A DNA stretch of 5,366 nt from Lawsonibacter sp. (GCA_022798855.1 JAAWNI010000154.1:1-5366), one strand, 5' to 3'. Positions 1 through 4,861 are shown, numbered from the stretch's first letter. Translations and numbers: made by a program. Notes: a model not told the origin generated them from the sequence alone.

Positions 1-119
1 CCGTTCCCTCCATTTTTGGTTCATGGCCTAATTATATTCTCTGATATATCCCATAATCCGGGCTTTTCCTCTGGCTGATTAAAAGGGATAACCACATTTT
101 AAAATAAGGATCTGATATC

Positions 120-782
120 ATGGAGCCACAAACTCATCCCGCCGCCGAGCGGCTGCTTCCGGTGGCCCTGCTCACCATCTCCGGCGGGCTTCAGGACACC
201 TACACCTACCTGCGCCGGGGCAAGGTCTTCGCCAACGCCCAGACGGGCAATATCGTCCTGCTGGGGCAGAGCCTGTTCGACGGGGACTGGAGCCGGGCCG
301 CCCGCTACCTCCTCCCCGTGCTGGCCTTCGCCCTGGGGGTGGCGGCGGCGGAGCGTCTTCGTGTCCGCCTGGGCGGGCCGCGCTGGCAGCGGGGCGTGCT
401 GCTCTGGGAGATCCTCCTGCTGTTCCTGGTGGGCTTCATCCCCCACTCCCTGGACCAGCTGGCCAACGCCCTGGTTTCCTTCTCCTGCGCCATGCAGGTA
501 CAGGCCTTTCGAAAAATGGAGGGCTTCGTCTTCGCCAGCACCATGTGCATCGGCAACCTGCGGGGCGGTGTGGAGTCCCTGTGTGCCTTCCTGCGCACCG
601 GCGACAGCCAGGAGCGGCGGAAGGCCCGGCTCTATTTCTTTGTCATCGTCCTGTTCGCCCTGGGGGCCGAAGCCGGCAGCCTGGCCGTGGAGCTGCTGGA
701 CCTGCCCGCCATCTGGCTGTCCTGCCTTCTGCTGGCCCTAAGCCTTGCGTCTCAGCGGAACACCTTTTCCAGCTCCAAATAG
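120..782 (+). CDS. DUF1275 (YoaK-type) integral membrane protein
   Basis: A 220-residue hydrophobic protein assigned to the DUF1275/YoaK family of small multi-pass membrane proteins, whose transport or other function is not established. The N-terminal stretch at about residues 20-50 (SGGLQDTYTY, then FANAQTGNIVLLG) matches the family pattern G-x-x-D-x-Y followed by a TGN motif. A second half-motif at about 121-150 (FSCAMQVQAF, then CIGNLRGG) suggests an internal repeat. Membrane segments are likely near residues 61-78, 92-108, 112-128, 171-190 and 196-211. An AGGA lies 9 nt before the ATG at 107-110. Upstream bases 1-119 are AT-richer and hold no gene; I could not pair a convincing -35 with the several TATA-like hexamers there. 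The last nine or so codons overlap the 3' end of the opposing Uma2 gene. Family call fairly sure; function unknown. Confidence 0.85.
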   Translation: MEPQTHPAAERLLPVALLTISGGLQDTYTYLRRGKVFANAQTGNIVLLGQSLFDGDWSRAARYLLPVLAFALGVAAAERLRVRLGGPRWQRGVLLWEILLLFLVGFIPHSLDQLANALVSFSCAMQVQAFRKMEGFVFASTMCIGNLRGGVESLCAFLRTGDSQERRKARLYFFVIVLFALGAEAGSLAVELLDLPAIWLSCLLLALSLASQRNTFSSSK

Positions 783-1318
783 CAGCCCTCCAGGCTGTTG
801 ACCTTGATGATATCCTGGGCGGTGCGCACATCGGCCACCCGGTACACCCCCTCCTCCAGGAGCATAACCTGCACGGTCTTGTCCTCCGGGTTGACGATCC
901 AGTACTCCCGGACCCCCGCCCGCTGGTACAGGTTCAGCTTTGTCAGCCGGTCGTGGCGCTGGGTGGAGGGGGAGAGGATCTCAATGACCATGTCGGGCGC
1001 GCCCTTGCAGCCCTGGTCGTCCAGCTTGCTGTGGTCGCAGATCAGGGACAGGTCTGGCTCCACCACAGTGTCCACATCCTCCGGGCCGTCCCCCTCCCTC
1101 TCGAAAAGGCGGACGCCGAAGGGGGCGGGATAGATCCGGCACTTCTTCCCCTCCAGAAAGTTGGCAAGCTGCCGGGTCAGCTCGGTCAAAATCTCCTGGT
1201 GCCTCCGAGACGGCGGCGCCATCAGCACCGGGGCCCCGTAGAGCAGCTCGATCCGCTCATTCTCGTCCCACGCCAGATAATCCACATAGGTATACGTTTC
1301 TTCCTTTGGCAGAGCCAT
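752..1318 (-). CDS. Uma2 family (DUF820) PD-(D/E)XK nuclease-fold protein
   Basis: A 188-residue protein of the Uma2/DUF820 family, which has the restriction-endonuclease-like PD-(D/E)XK fold and an unproven cellular role. Visible family motifs are RIELLYG (E24), VEPDLS (D89), the core PDMVIEILSPST (E113) and KLNLYQRAGVREYWIV with K128. D89, E113 and a relocated lysine probably form the catalytic site, by family analogy. Length is typical and no key residue is missing. I chose the ATG at 1318 because GGGAGG sits 7 nt upstream. An ATG at 1348 would add ten residues but has no ribosome site. The gene appears monocistronic, driven by the promoter at 1371-1398. Its 3' end overlaps the convergent membrane-protein gene by 31 bp. 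Such genes are often multicopy and mobile, but no mobile element is visible here. Confidence 0.9.
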   Translation of the reverse strand: MALPKEETYTYVDYLAWDENERIELLYGAPVLMAPPSRRHQEILTELTRQLANFLEGKKCRIYPAPFGVRLFEREGDGPEDVDTVVEPDLSLICDHSKLDDQGCKGAPDMVIEILSPSTQRHDRLTKLNLYQRAGVREYWIVNPEDKTVQVMLLEEGVYRVADVRTAQDIIKVNSLEGCYLELEKVFR

Positions 1319-1325
1319 AACGCTC

Positions 1326-1331
1326 CCTCCC
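1326..1331 (-). promoter_or_regulatory. Ribosome binding site deciding the Uma2 start
   Basis: GGGAGG lies 7 nt before the ATG at 1318 on the minus strand. It favours that start over the in-frame ATG at 1348, which has no purine-rich site upstream. Confidence 0.75.
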
Positions 1332-1370
1332 CACATCTCAATCGTCAAGCAAATTCAGCCTGCTCTATAT

Positions 1371-1398
1371 ATTATACCACATTCCTGTGAAACCGCAA
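1371..1398 (-). promoter_or_regulatory. Extended -10 promoter of the Uma2 gene
   Basis: On the minus strand a perfect TATAAT (1376 to 1371) is preceded directly by TGG (1379-1377), giving a full extended -10 element TGnTATAAT. A half-match -35, TTGCGG, sits at 1398-1393 with a 16-bp spacer. Transcription should start near 1364, leaving a leader of about 46 nt before the ATG at 1318. A weak -35 with an extended -10 is a recognised compensating arrangement. Confidence 0.7.
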
Positions 1399-1400
1399 AG

Positions 1401-1429
1401 AAAAAGTCCGCCTTCCGGCGGACTTTTTT
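1401..1429. terminator. Bidirectional intrinsic terminator after the zinc-ribbon gene
   Basis: A perfect 7-bp stem GTCCGCC/GGCGGAC (1406-1412 with 1417-1423) and a TTCC loop is flanked by an A-run (1401-1405) and a T-run (1424-1429), so it has the form of a rho-independent terminator on both strands. It lies 10 nt past the zinc-ribbon stop on the minus strand and just upstream of the Uma2 promoter. It therefore most likely ends the zinc-ribbon transcript and insulates Uma2. Confidence 0.9.
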
Positions 1430-1439
1430 CCTGGCTTGA

Positions 1440-1715
1440 TTACTGCTCGCGCATCTTGGCGAAGCAGTCGCTGCAATAGACGGGACGGTCAGACTTGGGC
1501 TCGAAGGGAACCTTCGCCTCGCCGCCGCAGGAGGCGCACACGGCGGTGAAATACTCACGGGGGCCGCGGGCGGCGTTCTTACGGGCGTCGCGGCAGGGCT
1601 TGCAGCGCTGGGGCTCGTTCTGGAAGCCGCGCTCAGCGTAGAACTCCTGCTCACCGGCGGAAAAGACGAACTCGTTCCCGCACTCTTTACATACCAGCAT
1701 CTTGTCTTCGTACAT
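1440..1715 (-). CDS. Double zinc-ribbon (CxxC) small protein
   Basis: A 91-residue cytoplasmic protein with two four-cysteine zinc ribbons: C9/C12 with C38/C41, and C60/C63 with C81/C84. The N-terminal part, with CKECGNEFVFSAGEQEFYAE then NEPQRCKPCR, fits the 'probable zinc-ribbon' family (zf-trcl, PF13451 by memory) common in Clostridia. The second ribbon (CASCGG to YCSDCF) is the usual partner in this protein type. Function is unknown; nucleic-acid or protein binding is only a guess from the fold. The ATG at 1715 is preceded by GAGAGGG with about 8 nt spacing. The sigma-factor stop lies 90 bp upstream on the same strand and no clear promoter is seen between, so co-transcription is possible. 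Transcription should end at the terminator at 1401-1429. Confidence 0.88.
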   Translation of the reverse strand: MYEDKMLVCKECGNEFVFSAGEQEFYAERGFQNEPQRCKPCRDARKNAARGPREYFTAVCASCGGEAKVPFEPKSDRPVYCSDCFAKMREQ

Positions 1716-1741
1716 TGGATTTTCCCTCTCTTTGACTTTTT

Positions 1742-1761
1742 GCCTGGCCTTTGGCCTAGGC
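1742..1761. other. GC-rich hairpin between sigma and zinc-ribbon genes
   Basis: GCCTGGCC (1742-1749) pairs with GGCC-T-AGGC (1753-1761) around a TTT loop: eight base pairs with one bulged base. On neither strand is the stem followed by a T-run, so it is not a standard terminator. In a minus-strand transcript it would sit in the sigma/zinc-ribbon intergenic mRNA, where it could act in processing or attenuation; that is inference. Confidence 0.5.
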
Positions 1762-1805
1762 GTGTGATATTGCGATCAGCTTTCGCTGGATACGCCGGAA
1801 GAAAC

Positions 1806-2387
1806 TTACTGGGCCGTTTTACGGCGGATGCGCTGAATCGCGTTGTCCACCGACTTCTGTGAGCGGCCCACCCGCTGGGCGATCTCTCCACAGGACAGCC
1901 CGCTCAGGTAGGGGGGTAATATCTGCGCTTCAAACTTGGATAACCGGCCCTTGAGCGCCTCCAGGCGCTCCTTCAGTTCCTCTCTGCCGATGACCACGTC
2001 CTCCGGGCTTTCGGCGCTGGAAAACAAATACGCGTTGGTTCCGTCAAAAAGAGGGGGCTCGTAGGAAATACTGTGATTGAGCGGCGCGTGCTTGCCGCCC
2101 TGGGCCGCCCGGACGGCGGTGAGCAGGCGGCTGCGGACACATACCTCCGCGAAGGTACGGAAGGCTGCGTCCCGCTCCGAGTCAAAGCCGCGGATGGCGG
2201 TAAGCAGGCCCAGCATCCCCTCTTGGATCAGGTCCTCACTGTCTCCCCCGGCCAAAAAGAGGGGACGGGCGCAGGCCCGAACCAGCCAGCCATACCGGCA
2301 CACCAGTTCAGTCTCCGCCTGGGGATCGCCCCCGGCCACACGCAGGCACAGTTCCTCATCAGAGGGGTTTTTCAGCTTCTGTTCCAT
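1806..2387 (-). CDS. SigH-like RNA polymerase sigma-70 family factor
   Basis: A 193-residue sigma factor most like the SigH/sporulation-type group: no regions 1 or 3, only regions 2 and 4. Region 2 spans about residues 26-95, with GGDSEDLIQEGMLGLLTAI (47-65) followed by FRTFAEVCVRSRLLTAV (76-92), closely resembling SigH, and then KHAPLNHSIS. Region 4, about 147-190, has the helix-turn-helix LSCGEIAQRVGRSQKSVDNA (164-183) for the -35 element. Slightly shorter than Bacillus SigH (about 218). I chose the ATG at 2387 because a vegetative-type promoter lies at 2410-2438, inside the longer TTG-started frame. The ribosome site is poor (AGGA about 14 nt upstream). No anti-sigma factor gene is adjacent. 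Whether it is the true SigH or a paralogue cannot be told from this window. Confidence 0.88.
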   Translation of the reverse strand: MEQKLKNPSDEELCLRVAGGDPQAETELVCRYGWLVRACARPLFLAGGDSEDLIQEGMLGLLTAIRGFDSERDAAFRTFAEVCVRSRLLTAVRAAQGGKHAPLNHSISYEPPLFDGTNAYLFSSAESPEDVVIGREELKERLEALKGRLSKFEAQILPPYLSGLSCGEIAQRVGRSQKSVDNAIQRIRRKTAQ

Positions 2388-2409
2388 ACTATTATCTCGG
2401 TTCCTAATC

Positions 2410-2438
2410 ATAATAAACAAAATGTTCAGATTTGTCAA
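2410..2438 (-). promoter_or_regulatory. Promoter of the SigH-like sigma gene
   Basis: On the minus strand a perfect -35 TTGACA (2438-2433), a 17-bp spacer and a -10 TATTAT (2415-2410, five of six) form a strong vegetative-type promoter. The predicted start at about 2402-2404 leaves a leader of only about 15 nt before the ATG at 2387. It lies in the 121-bp gap after glmM and shows that the sigma gene can be transcribed independently. Confidence 0.8.
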
Positions 2439-2508
2439 GGCTTTTCCCAAAATAATTTGTTTATATTTTCCAGTCTTCCAGTTTTTGGGCAAAACCCCGG
2501 CAATCTGA

Positions 2509-3861
2509 TCATAATTCCGGGATCAAACCGGCCAGGCGCTGGGCAGTTTCCTGAGCGGCCTCCTGGGTTTTGGCCTCCACCATCACCCGCATCAGGGCCT
2601 CGGTGCCCGAGGGGCGCACCAGGACCCGGCCTTCGCCGGCCAGGGCCTCCTCCTCCCGCTGGACGGCCTGGGCCAGCAGGGGGCTGGCCATGGCGGCCTT
2701 CTTCACGTCGTTGTCGGCCACGGGGACGTTGATGAGCACCTGGGGGTACCGGGGGCAGGCGCTGAACACCTCGCTGGCCTTTTTGCCGCTCTCTTTGAGG
2801 AGGGCGAGGATTTTCAGGGCGGTGAGCTGGCCGTCGCCGGTGGTGGCGTGCTCCAGGAAGATCATGTGCCCCGACTGCTCGCCCCCCAGGGCGTACCCCT
2901 TCTCCAGCATCCGCTCCAGCACGTTCCGGTCCCCCACGTCGGTGCACTCCAGCTCCATGCCGTGCTCCTTGGCGTAGATGTGGAAGCCCAGGTTGGACAT
3001 AACGGTGGCCACCACCGTGCCGCCGGGGAGCTGGCCCTTGCTCTTCATGTCCAGGCCGCAGGCCGCCATGATCTGGTCGCCGTCGATGAGATTGCCCAGC
3101 TCATCCACCGCCAGGCACCGGTCCGCGTCCCCGTCGAAGGCGATGCCCATGTCGTAGTGGCCCGCCTTCACCATGGCGGCCAGGGCGTCCATGTGGGTGG
3201 AGCCGCATTGGTCGTTGATGTTCACCCCGTCGGGGTCGGCGTTGATTACGTCGGTGCGCAGCTTGGAGAACCGGTCGAAGAGCCGGGCGGCGGTGGCCGA
3301 AGCGGCGCCGTTGGCGCAGTCCACCAGGATGCGCAGGCCCCCCAGGGTGGAGTCGATGGTGGACTCCAGATGGTCGATGTAGTCCTCGCTGGCCTTGGGG
3401 GCCGAGTAGCTCACCTTGCCGATGTCCGCCCCCGTCTTCATGGGCACGTTGTTGGAGCCAAAGAGGACGATGTCCTCGATCTTCTCCTCCAGCTCGTCGG
3501 ACAGCTTGAAGCCCTTGCCGTTGAAAATCTTAATGCCGTTGTGCTCGAAAGGGTTGTGGCTGGCGGAGATGACAATGCCGGCGTCGGCCTCCTCGTCCAC
3601 CGTCACCCAGGCCACGCCCGGCGTGGGCAGGGTGCCCAGGTCCAGCACATCCGCCCCAGCGGTGCACAGCCCGGAGATCAGCGAACCCTTGAGCAGGTCC
3701 CCGGAAATGCGGGAGTCCTTGCCGATGGTCACCAGGGGCTTGCCCCCCTTCTTTTTCGCCAGCACCGTGGCCGCCGCTAAGCCCACCTTGTAGGCCAGGT
3801 CCGCGTCCAGGCCGGCGTTTACCACGCCCCGAATGCCGTCCGTTCCAAATAATTTGCCCAT
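2509..3861 (-). CDS. glmM: Phosphoglucosamine mutase
   Basis: A complete 450-residue cytoplasmic enzyme that interconverts glucosamine-6-phosphate and glucosamine-1-phosphate, the step feeding UDP-N-acetylglucosamine synthesis for peptidoglycan. Four alpha-D-phosphohexomutase domains are recognisable in order. The N-terminus is KLFGTDGIRG (3-12). The phosphoserine loop GIVISASHNP has catalytic S101. The magnesium loop is DGDADR (D243, D245, D247). The sugar-binding loop is GGEQSGH (326-332), and the phosphate-binding loop RPSGTE (416-421) lies in the last domain. Length and motifs are canonical for GlmM and argue against other phosphohexomutases. The ATG at 3861 is preferred because GAGGTG lies 6 nt upstream. 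Neighbours are not other amino-sugar genes. No promoter was found directly upstream; the preceding 400 bp is repeat DNA. Confidence 0.97.
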   Translation of the reverse strand: MGKLFGTDGIRGVVNAGLDADLAYKVGLAAATVLAKKKGGKPLVTIGKDSRISGDLLKGSLISGLCTAGADVLDLGTLPTPGVAWVTVDEEADAGIVISASHNPFEHNGIKIFNGKGFKLSDELEEKIEDIVLFGSNNVPMKTGADIGKVSYSAPKASEDYIDHLESTIDSTLGGLRILVDCANGAASATAARLFDRFSKLRTDVINADPDGVNINDQCGSTHMDALAAMVKAGHYDMGIAFDGDADRCLAVDELGNLIDGDQIMAACGLDMKSKGQLPGGTVVATVMSNLGFHIYAKEHGMELECTDVGDRNVLERMLEKGYALGGEQSGHMIFLEHATTGDGQLTALKILALLKESGKKASEVFSACPRYPQVLINVPVADNDVKKAAMASPLLAQAVQREEEALAGEGRVLVRPSGTEALMRVMVEAKTQEAAQETAQRLAGLIPEL

Positions 3862-3867
3862 ATGATG

Positions 3868-3873
3868 CACCTC
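3868..3873 (-). promoter_or_regulatory. Ribosome binding site deciding the glmM start
   Basis: GAGGTG on the minus strand lies 6 nt before the ATG at 3861. The in-frame GTG at 3870 is part of this ribosome site itself and so is unlikely to be the start, although it would add three residues. Confidence 0.75.
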
Positions 3874-3906
3874 AAATCTTCATTTTGGTTTCGTTGTTGG
3901 TTGCGG

Positions 3907-3921
3907 GCGGCCCCAGGCCGC
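3907..3921. other. Hairpin in the glmM leader region
   Basis: A perfect 6-bp stem GCGGCC/GGCCGC with a three-base loop lies about 35 nt upstream of the glmM ribosome site. It has no T-run after it on the minus strand. It may be a leader structure or part of repeat debris; nothing in the sequence decides this. Confidence 0.4.
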
Positions 3922-3942
3922 TCAGGATTGCCAAAAAAAGCA

Positions 3943-4099
3943 GGGGGATTCCGTCTACAGGAAATCTGTAGGGCGCGACGACCTCGGCGCGCCGTTCTCC
4001 GGCGTCGGAGGATTCCGGCAAACGAAACAGCCCAAAGTAAAAGAATCCCCCAGTCAGCGGCTTACGCCGCTGCCAGCCCCCTTTAACAAGGGGGCCTTT
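3943..4099 (+). repeat. Interrupted, left-truncated copy (A) of a hairpin-rich intergenic repeat
   Basis: Bases 4010-4056 match 4171-4217 with one difference in 47, and 4073-4099 match 4231-4257 exactly, so this is a same-orientation copy of the element at 4128-4256. It keeps the internal hairpin (4055-4061 with 4066-4072) and the right-end hairpin GCCCCCTT/AAGGGGGC (4076-4083 with 4088-4095). The left terminal repeat is absent, and the GGGGGATTC arm is split: GGATTCCG occurs at both 3946-3953 and 4010-4017, with 56 unrelated bases between. It has no convincing coding potential. Confidence 0.85.
3954..4009. repeat. 56-bp GC-rich insert nested in repeat copy A
   Basis: The insert is flanked by the 8-bp direct repeat GGATTCCG and is absent from the equivalent place in copy B. 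It can fold into CTACAG/CTGTAG (3955-3960 with 3966-3971) and GGCGCG/CGCGCC (3972-3977 with 3988-3993); an alternative stem is CGCCG/CGGCG (3990-3994 with 4000-4004). This looks like a second small palindromic repeat that entered copy A and duplicated its target. The insertion mechanism is inference, and no gene is encoded. Confidence 0.6.
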
Positions 4100-4127
4100 G
4101 GAGCAGGACCGGGACATTCAAGCACCC

Positions 4128-4256
4128 AAGCCCCCCTTGTCAAAGGGGGGTGCCCCCGCAGGGGGCGGGGGGATTCCGGTAAACGAAACAGCCCAAAGTA
4201 AAAGAATCCCCCAGTCACGGCTGCGCCGTGCCAGCCCCCTTTAACAAGGGGGCCTT
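4128..4256. repeat. Complete 129-bp multi-hairpin element with terminal inverted repeats (copy B)
   Basis: The ends 4128-4154 and 4230-4256 are inverted repeats matching at 23 of 27 positions. From left to right it holds the hairpins CCCCCCTT/AAGGGGGG (4131-4150), GCCCCC/GGGGGC (4152-4166), a long-loop stem GGGGGATTC/GAATCCCCC (4168-4176 with 4204-4212), CACGGC/GCCGTG (4216-4230) and GCCCCCTT/AAGGGGGC (4234-4253). It has no ORF of its own, so it resembles a MITE-like or REP/BIME-like non-autonomous element. It begins 8 nt beyond the stop of the XRE gene. Orientation is arbitrary. Confidence 0.8.
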
Positions 4257-4259
4257 TTT
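4234..4259 (+). terminator. Terminator-like end of repeat copy B
   Basis: On the plus strand the 8-bp stem GCCCCCTT/AAGGGGGC (4234-4241 with 4246-4253, loop TAAC) is followed by C and then TTTTT (4255-4259). This has the form of an intrinsic terminator that would stop rightward transcripts from entering the XRE gene antisense. On the minus strand, where the XRE mRNA would read it, no T-run follows. Copy A has the same stem but only TTT. Confidence 0.5.
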
Positions 4260-4264
4260 GGTGC

Positions 4265-4486
4265 TCACCTGTTGACCTCCCGTTTATCGGTACGGCCCAG
4301 GAGGTAGTCGATGCTGACGTTAAAATACTCCGCCAGCTGATACAGGCGGGGGACATCCGGATAGCCTTTCCCCTGCTCGTAACACTGATATCCGCCATCT
4401 GATAACCCAAAGTCTGTAGCAACTTCATGCTGCTTCAGACCGAACTCTTTTCGGAGCGCCTTCAGGCGGCTGGGAAATTCCTTCAT
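4265..4486 (-). CDS. XRE-family helix-turn-helix transcriptional regulator
   Basis: A 73-residue protein that is essentially one Cro/CI-type DNA-binding domain. RLKALRKEFGLKQHEVATDFGLSDGGYQCYEQGK (about 7-40) gives helices 1-3 with the HTH, and PRLYQLAEYFNVSIDYLLGRTD (46-67) is the standard C-terminal helix pair. There is no sensing domain. AGAGGA lies 6 nt before the ATG. It is divergent from the 87-residue gene, with 102 bp between containing a promoter and a palindrome, so it probably represses that gene and itself; this is inference from layout. Its stop is followed within 10 bp by repeat copy B. It may be a remnant of a phage or other mobile module, but nothing else from one is visible. 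Confidence 0.92.
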   Translation of the reverse strand: MKEFPSRLKALRKEFGLKQHEVATDFGLSDGGYQCYEQGKGYPDVPRLYQLAEYFNVSIDYLLGRTDKREVNR

Positions 4487-4504
4487 GAAATATCCTCTCC
4501 CATC

Positions 4505-4533
4505 TTGACAAAATAGGGAAATAGAATTATAAT
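4505..4533 (+). promoter_or_regulatory. Perfect consensus promoter for the 87-residue gene
   Basis: TTGACA (4505-4510), a 17-bp spacer and TATAAT (4528-4533) match the sigma-A consensus at every position. Transcription should start near 4540, leaving a leader of about 48 nt. On the opposite strand an overlapping TATAAT (4531-4526) could be the -10 for the XRE gene, but no good -35 accompanies it. A promoter this strong usually needs a repressor, which suits the adjacent XRE gene. Confidence 0.88.
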
Positions 4534-4542
4534 CATTTTCGT

Positions 4543-4566
4543 AGTTTAACTTCTAGAAATTTAACT
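4543..4566. promoter_or_regulatory. 24-bp imperfect palindrome, candidate operator
   Basis: The site is AGTTTAAC-TTCTAGAA-ATTTAACT. It equals its own reverse complement at 20 of 24 positions, with a perfect TTCTAGAA centre. It lies just downstream of the predicted start of the small gene and upstream of the putative -10 on the XRE side. Binding by the neighbouring XRE protein would block both directions; this assignment is inference. Confidence 0.6.
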
Positions 4567-4574
4567 GTGATTTT

Positions 4575-4580
4575 AGGAGG
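4575..4580 (+). promoter_or_regulatory. Ribosome binding site of the 87-residue gene
   Basis: A perfect AGGAGG lies 8 nt before the ATG at 4589 and supports translation of this otherwise unrecognised gene. Confidence 0.85.
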
Positions 4581-4588
4581 TCGTTTCT

Positions 4589-4852
4589 ATGAACACACTG
4601 CCATCTCTATTCCTCAACGAAACAGTCATTGAGAACATCGAAGAATTTTGTGCCAGCGACCCGGAACTCGCAAAAACGAAACAGGGCTTTTACAAAATCG
4701 CGGGCCAAATCGAGGAGCTGGCCGGCCCCGGCCTGTACGACGCTTTTGAAAAGAGCTTATGGGCCTATCTGAGCCGCACCGCCGACCTCTATTATCTCTA
4801 TGGGCTGGGCCTTCGTCAAGAGGTTTTGCGTACAATCGGCGCGGGCGGATGA
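4589..4852 (+). CDS. 87-residue small helical protein of unknown function
   Basis: I do not recognise this protein with confidence. It is soluble, with no signal or membrane segment, and appears all-helical: about 11-20, 24-45, 48-62 and 63-83. The ending ADLYYLYGLGLRQEVL resembles the C-terminal pattern of small clostridial proteins such as DUF6809, but that link is tentative. The start is firm: AGGAGG at 4575-4580 lies 8 nt before the ATG, downstream of a consensus promoter. It is divergent from the XRE gene and probably controlled by it. The last codons and the TGA (4850-4852) lie inside a perfect GGGCGGAT/ATCCGCCC hairpin, so the terminal Gly-Gly may derive from a repeat that invaded the 3' end. 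It converges on the DUF5655 gene with 9 bp between the stops. Confidence 0.75.
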   Translation: MNTLPSLFLNETVIENIEEFCASDPELAKTKQGFYKIAGQIEELAGPGLYDAFEKSLWAYLSRTADLYYLYGLGLRQEVLRTIGAGG

Positions 4853-4861
4853 TATCCGCCC
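4843..4861. repeat. Palindromic hairpin at the junction of two convergent genes
   Basis: GGGCGGAT (4843-4850) and ATCCGCCC (4854-4861) form a perfect 8-bp stem with loop GAT. It spans the TGA of the 87-residue gene and ends one base before the DUF5655 stop. No T-run follows on either strand, so it is not a typical terminator, though it could protect mRNA 3' ends. Its compact GC-rich form suggests a dispersed repeat. Confidence 0.65.

Noticed and set aside
1..119. Promoter hexamers such as TATATT (33-38) and CATAAT (52-57) upstream of the membrane-protein gene.
   Set aside because: None has an acceptable -35 element at 16-18 bp.
545..1390. A 281-codon open frame on the plus strand.
   Set aside because: It runs through the membrane-protein gene in another frame and antisense through Uma2; it has no recognisable domain.
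1355..1891. A 178-codon minus-strand open frame spanning the zinc-ribbon gene.
   Set aside because: It is a shifted frame of the zinc-ribbon and sigma genes, with low-complexity S/A/P-rich translation, and it crosses a terminator.
2388..2492. N-terminal extension of the sigma factor from a TTG codon at 2492.
   Set aside because: The promoter TTGACA-17-TATTAT lies inside this extension, there is no ribosome site before the TTG, and the SigH-like homology begins after the ATG at 2387.
2848..3780. A 310-codon open frame on the plus strand.
   Set aside because: It is antisense to glmM and results from high GC at third positions; the composition is rich in V, H, G and Q with no family motif.
3943..4259. 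CRISPR array interpretation of the repeated blocks.
   Set aside because: There are only two copies, with internal hairpins and no regular spacers, and no cas genes are present.
4054..4428. Minus-strand open frame with the peptide pattern KGPLVKGGW then GGFFYFGLFRLPES, which recurs in another open frame at 3872-4117.
   Set aside because: The similarity comes from translating the two repeat copies, whose lengths differ by exactly 3 nt. There is no ribosome site, the frame overlaps the XRE gene, and it covers hairpin DNA.
4265..4852. Toxin-antitoxin interpretation of the XRE and 87-residue genes.
   Set aside because: The genes are divergent rather than in one operon and the small protein shows no toxin motif; layout supports only a regulator-target pair.
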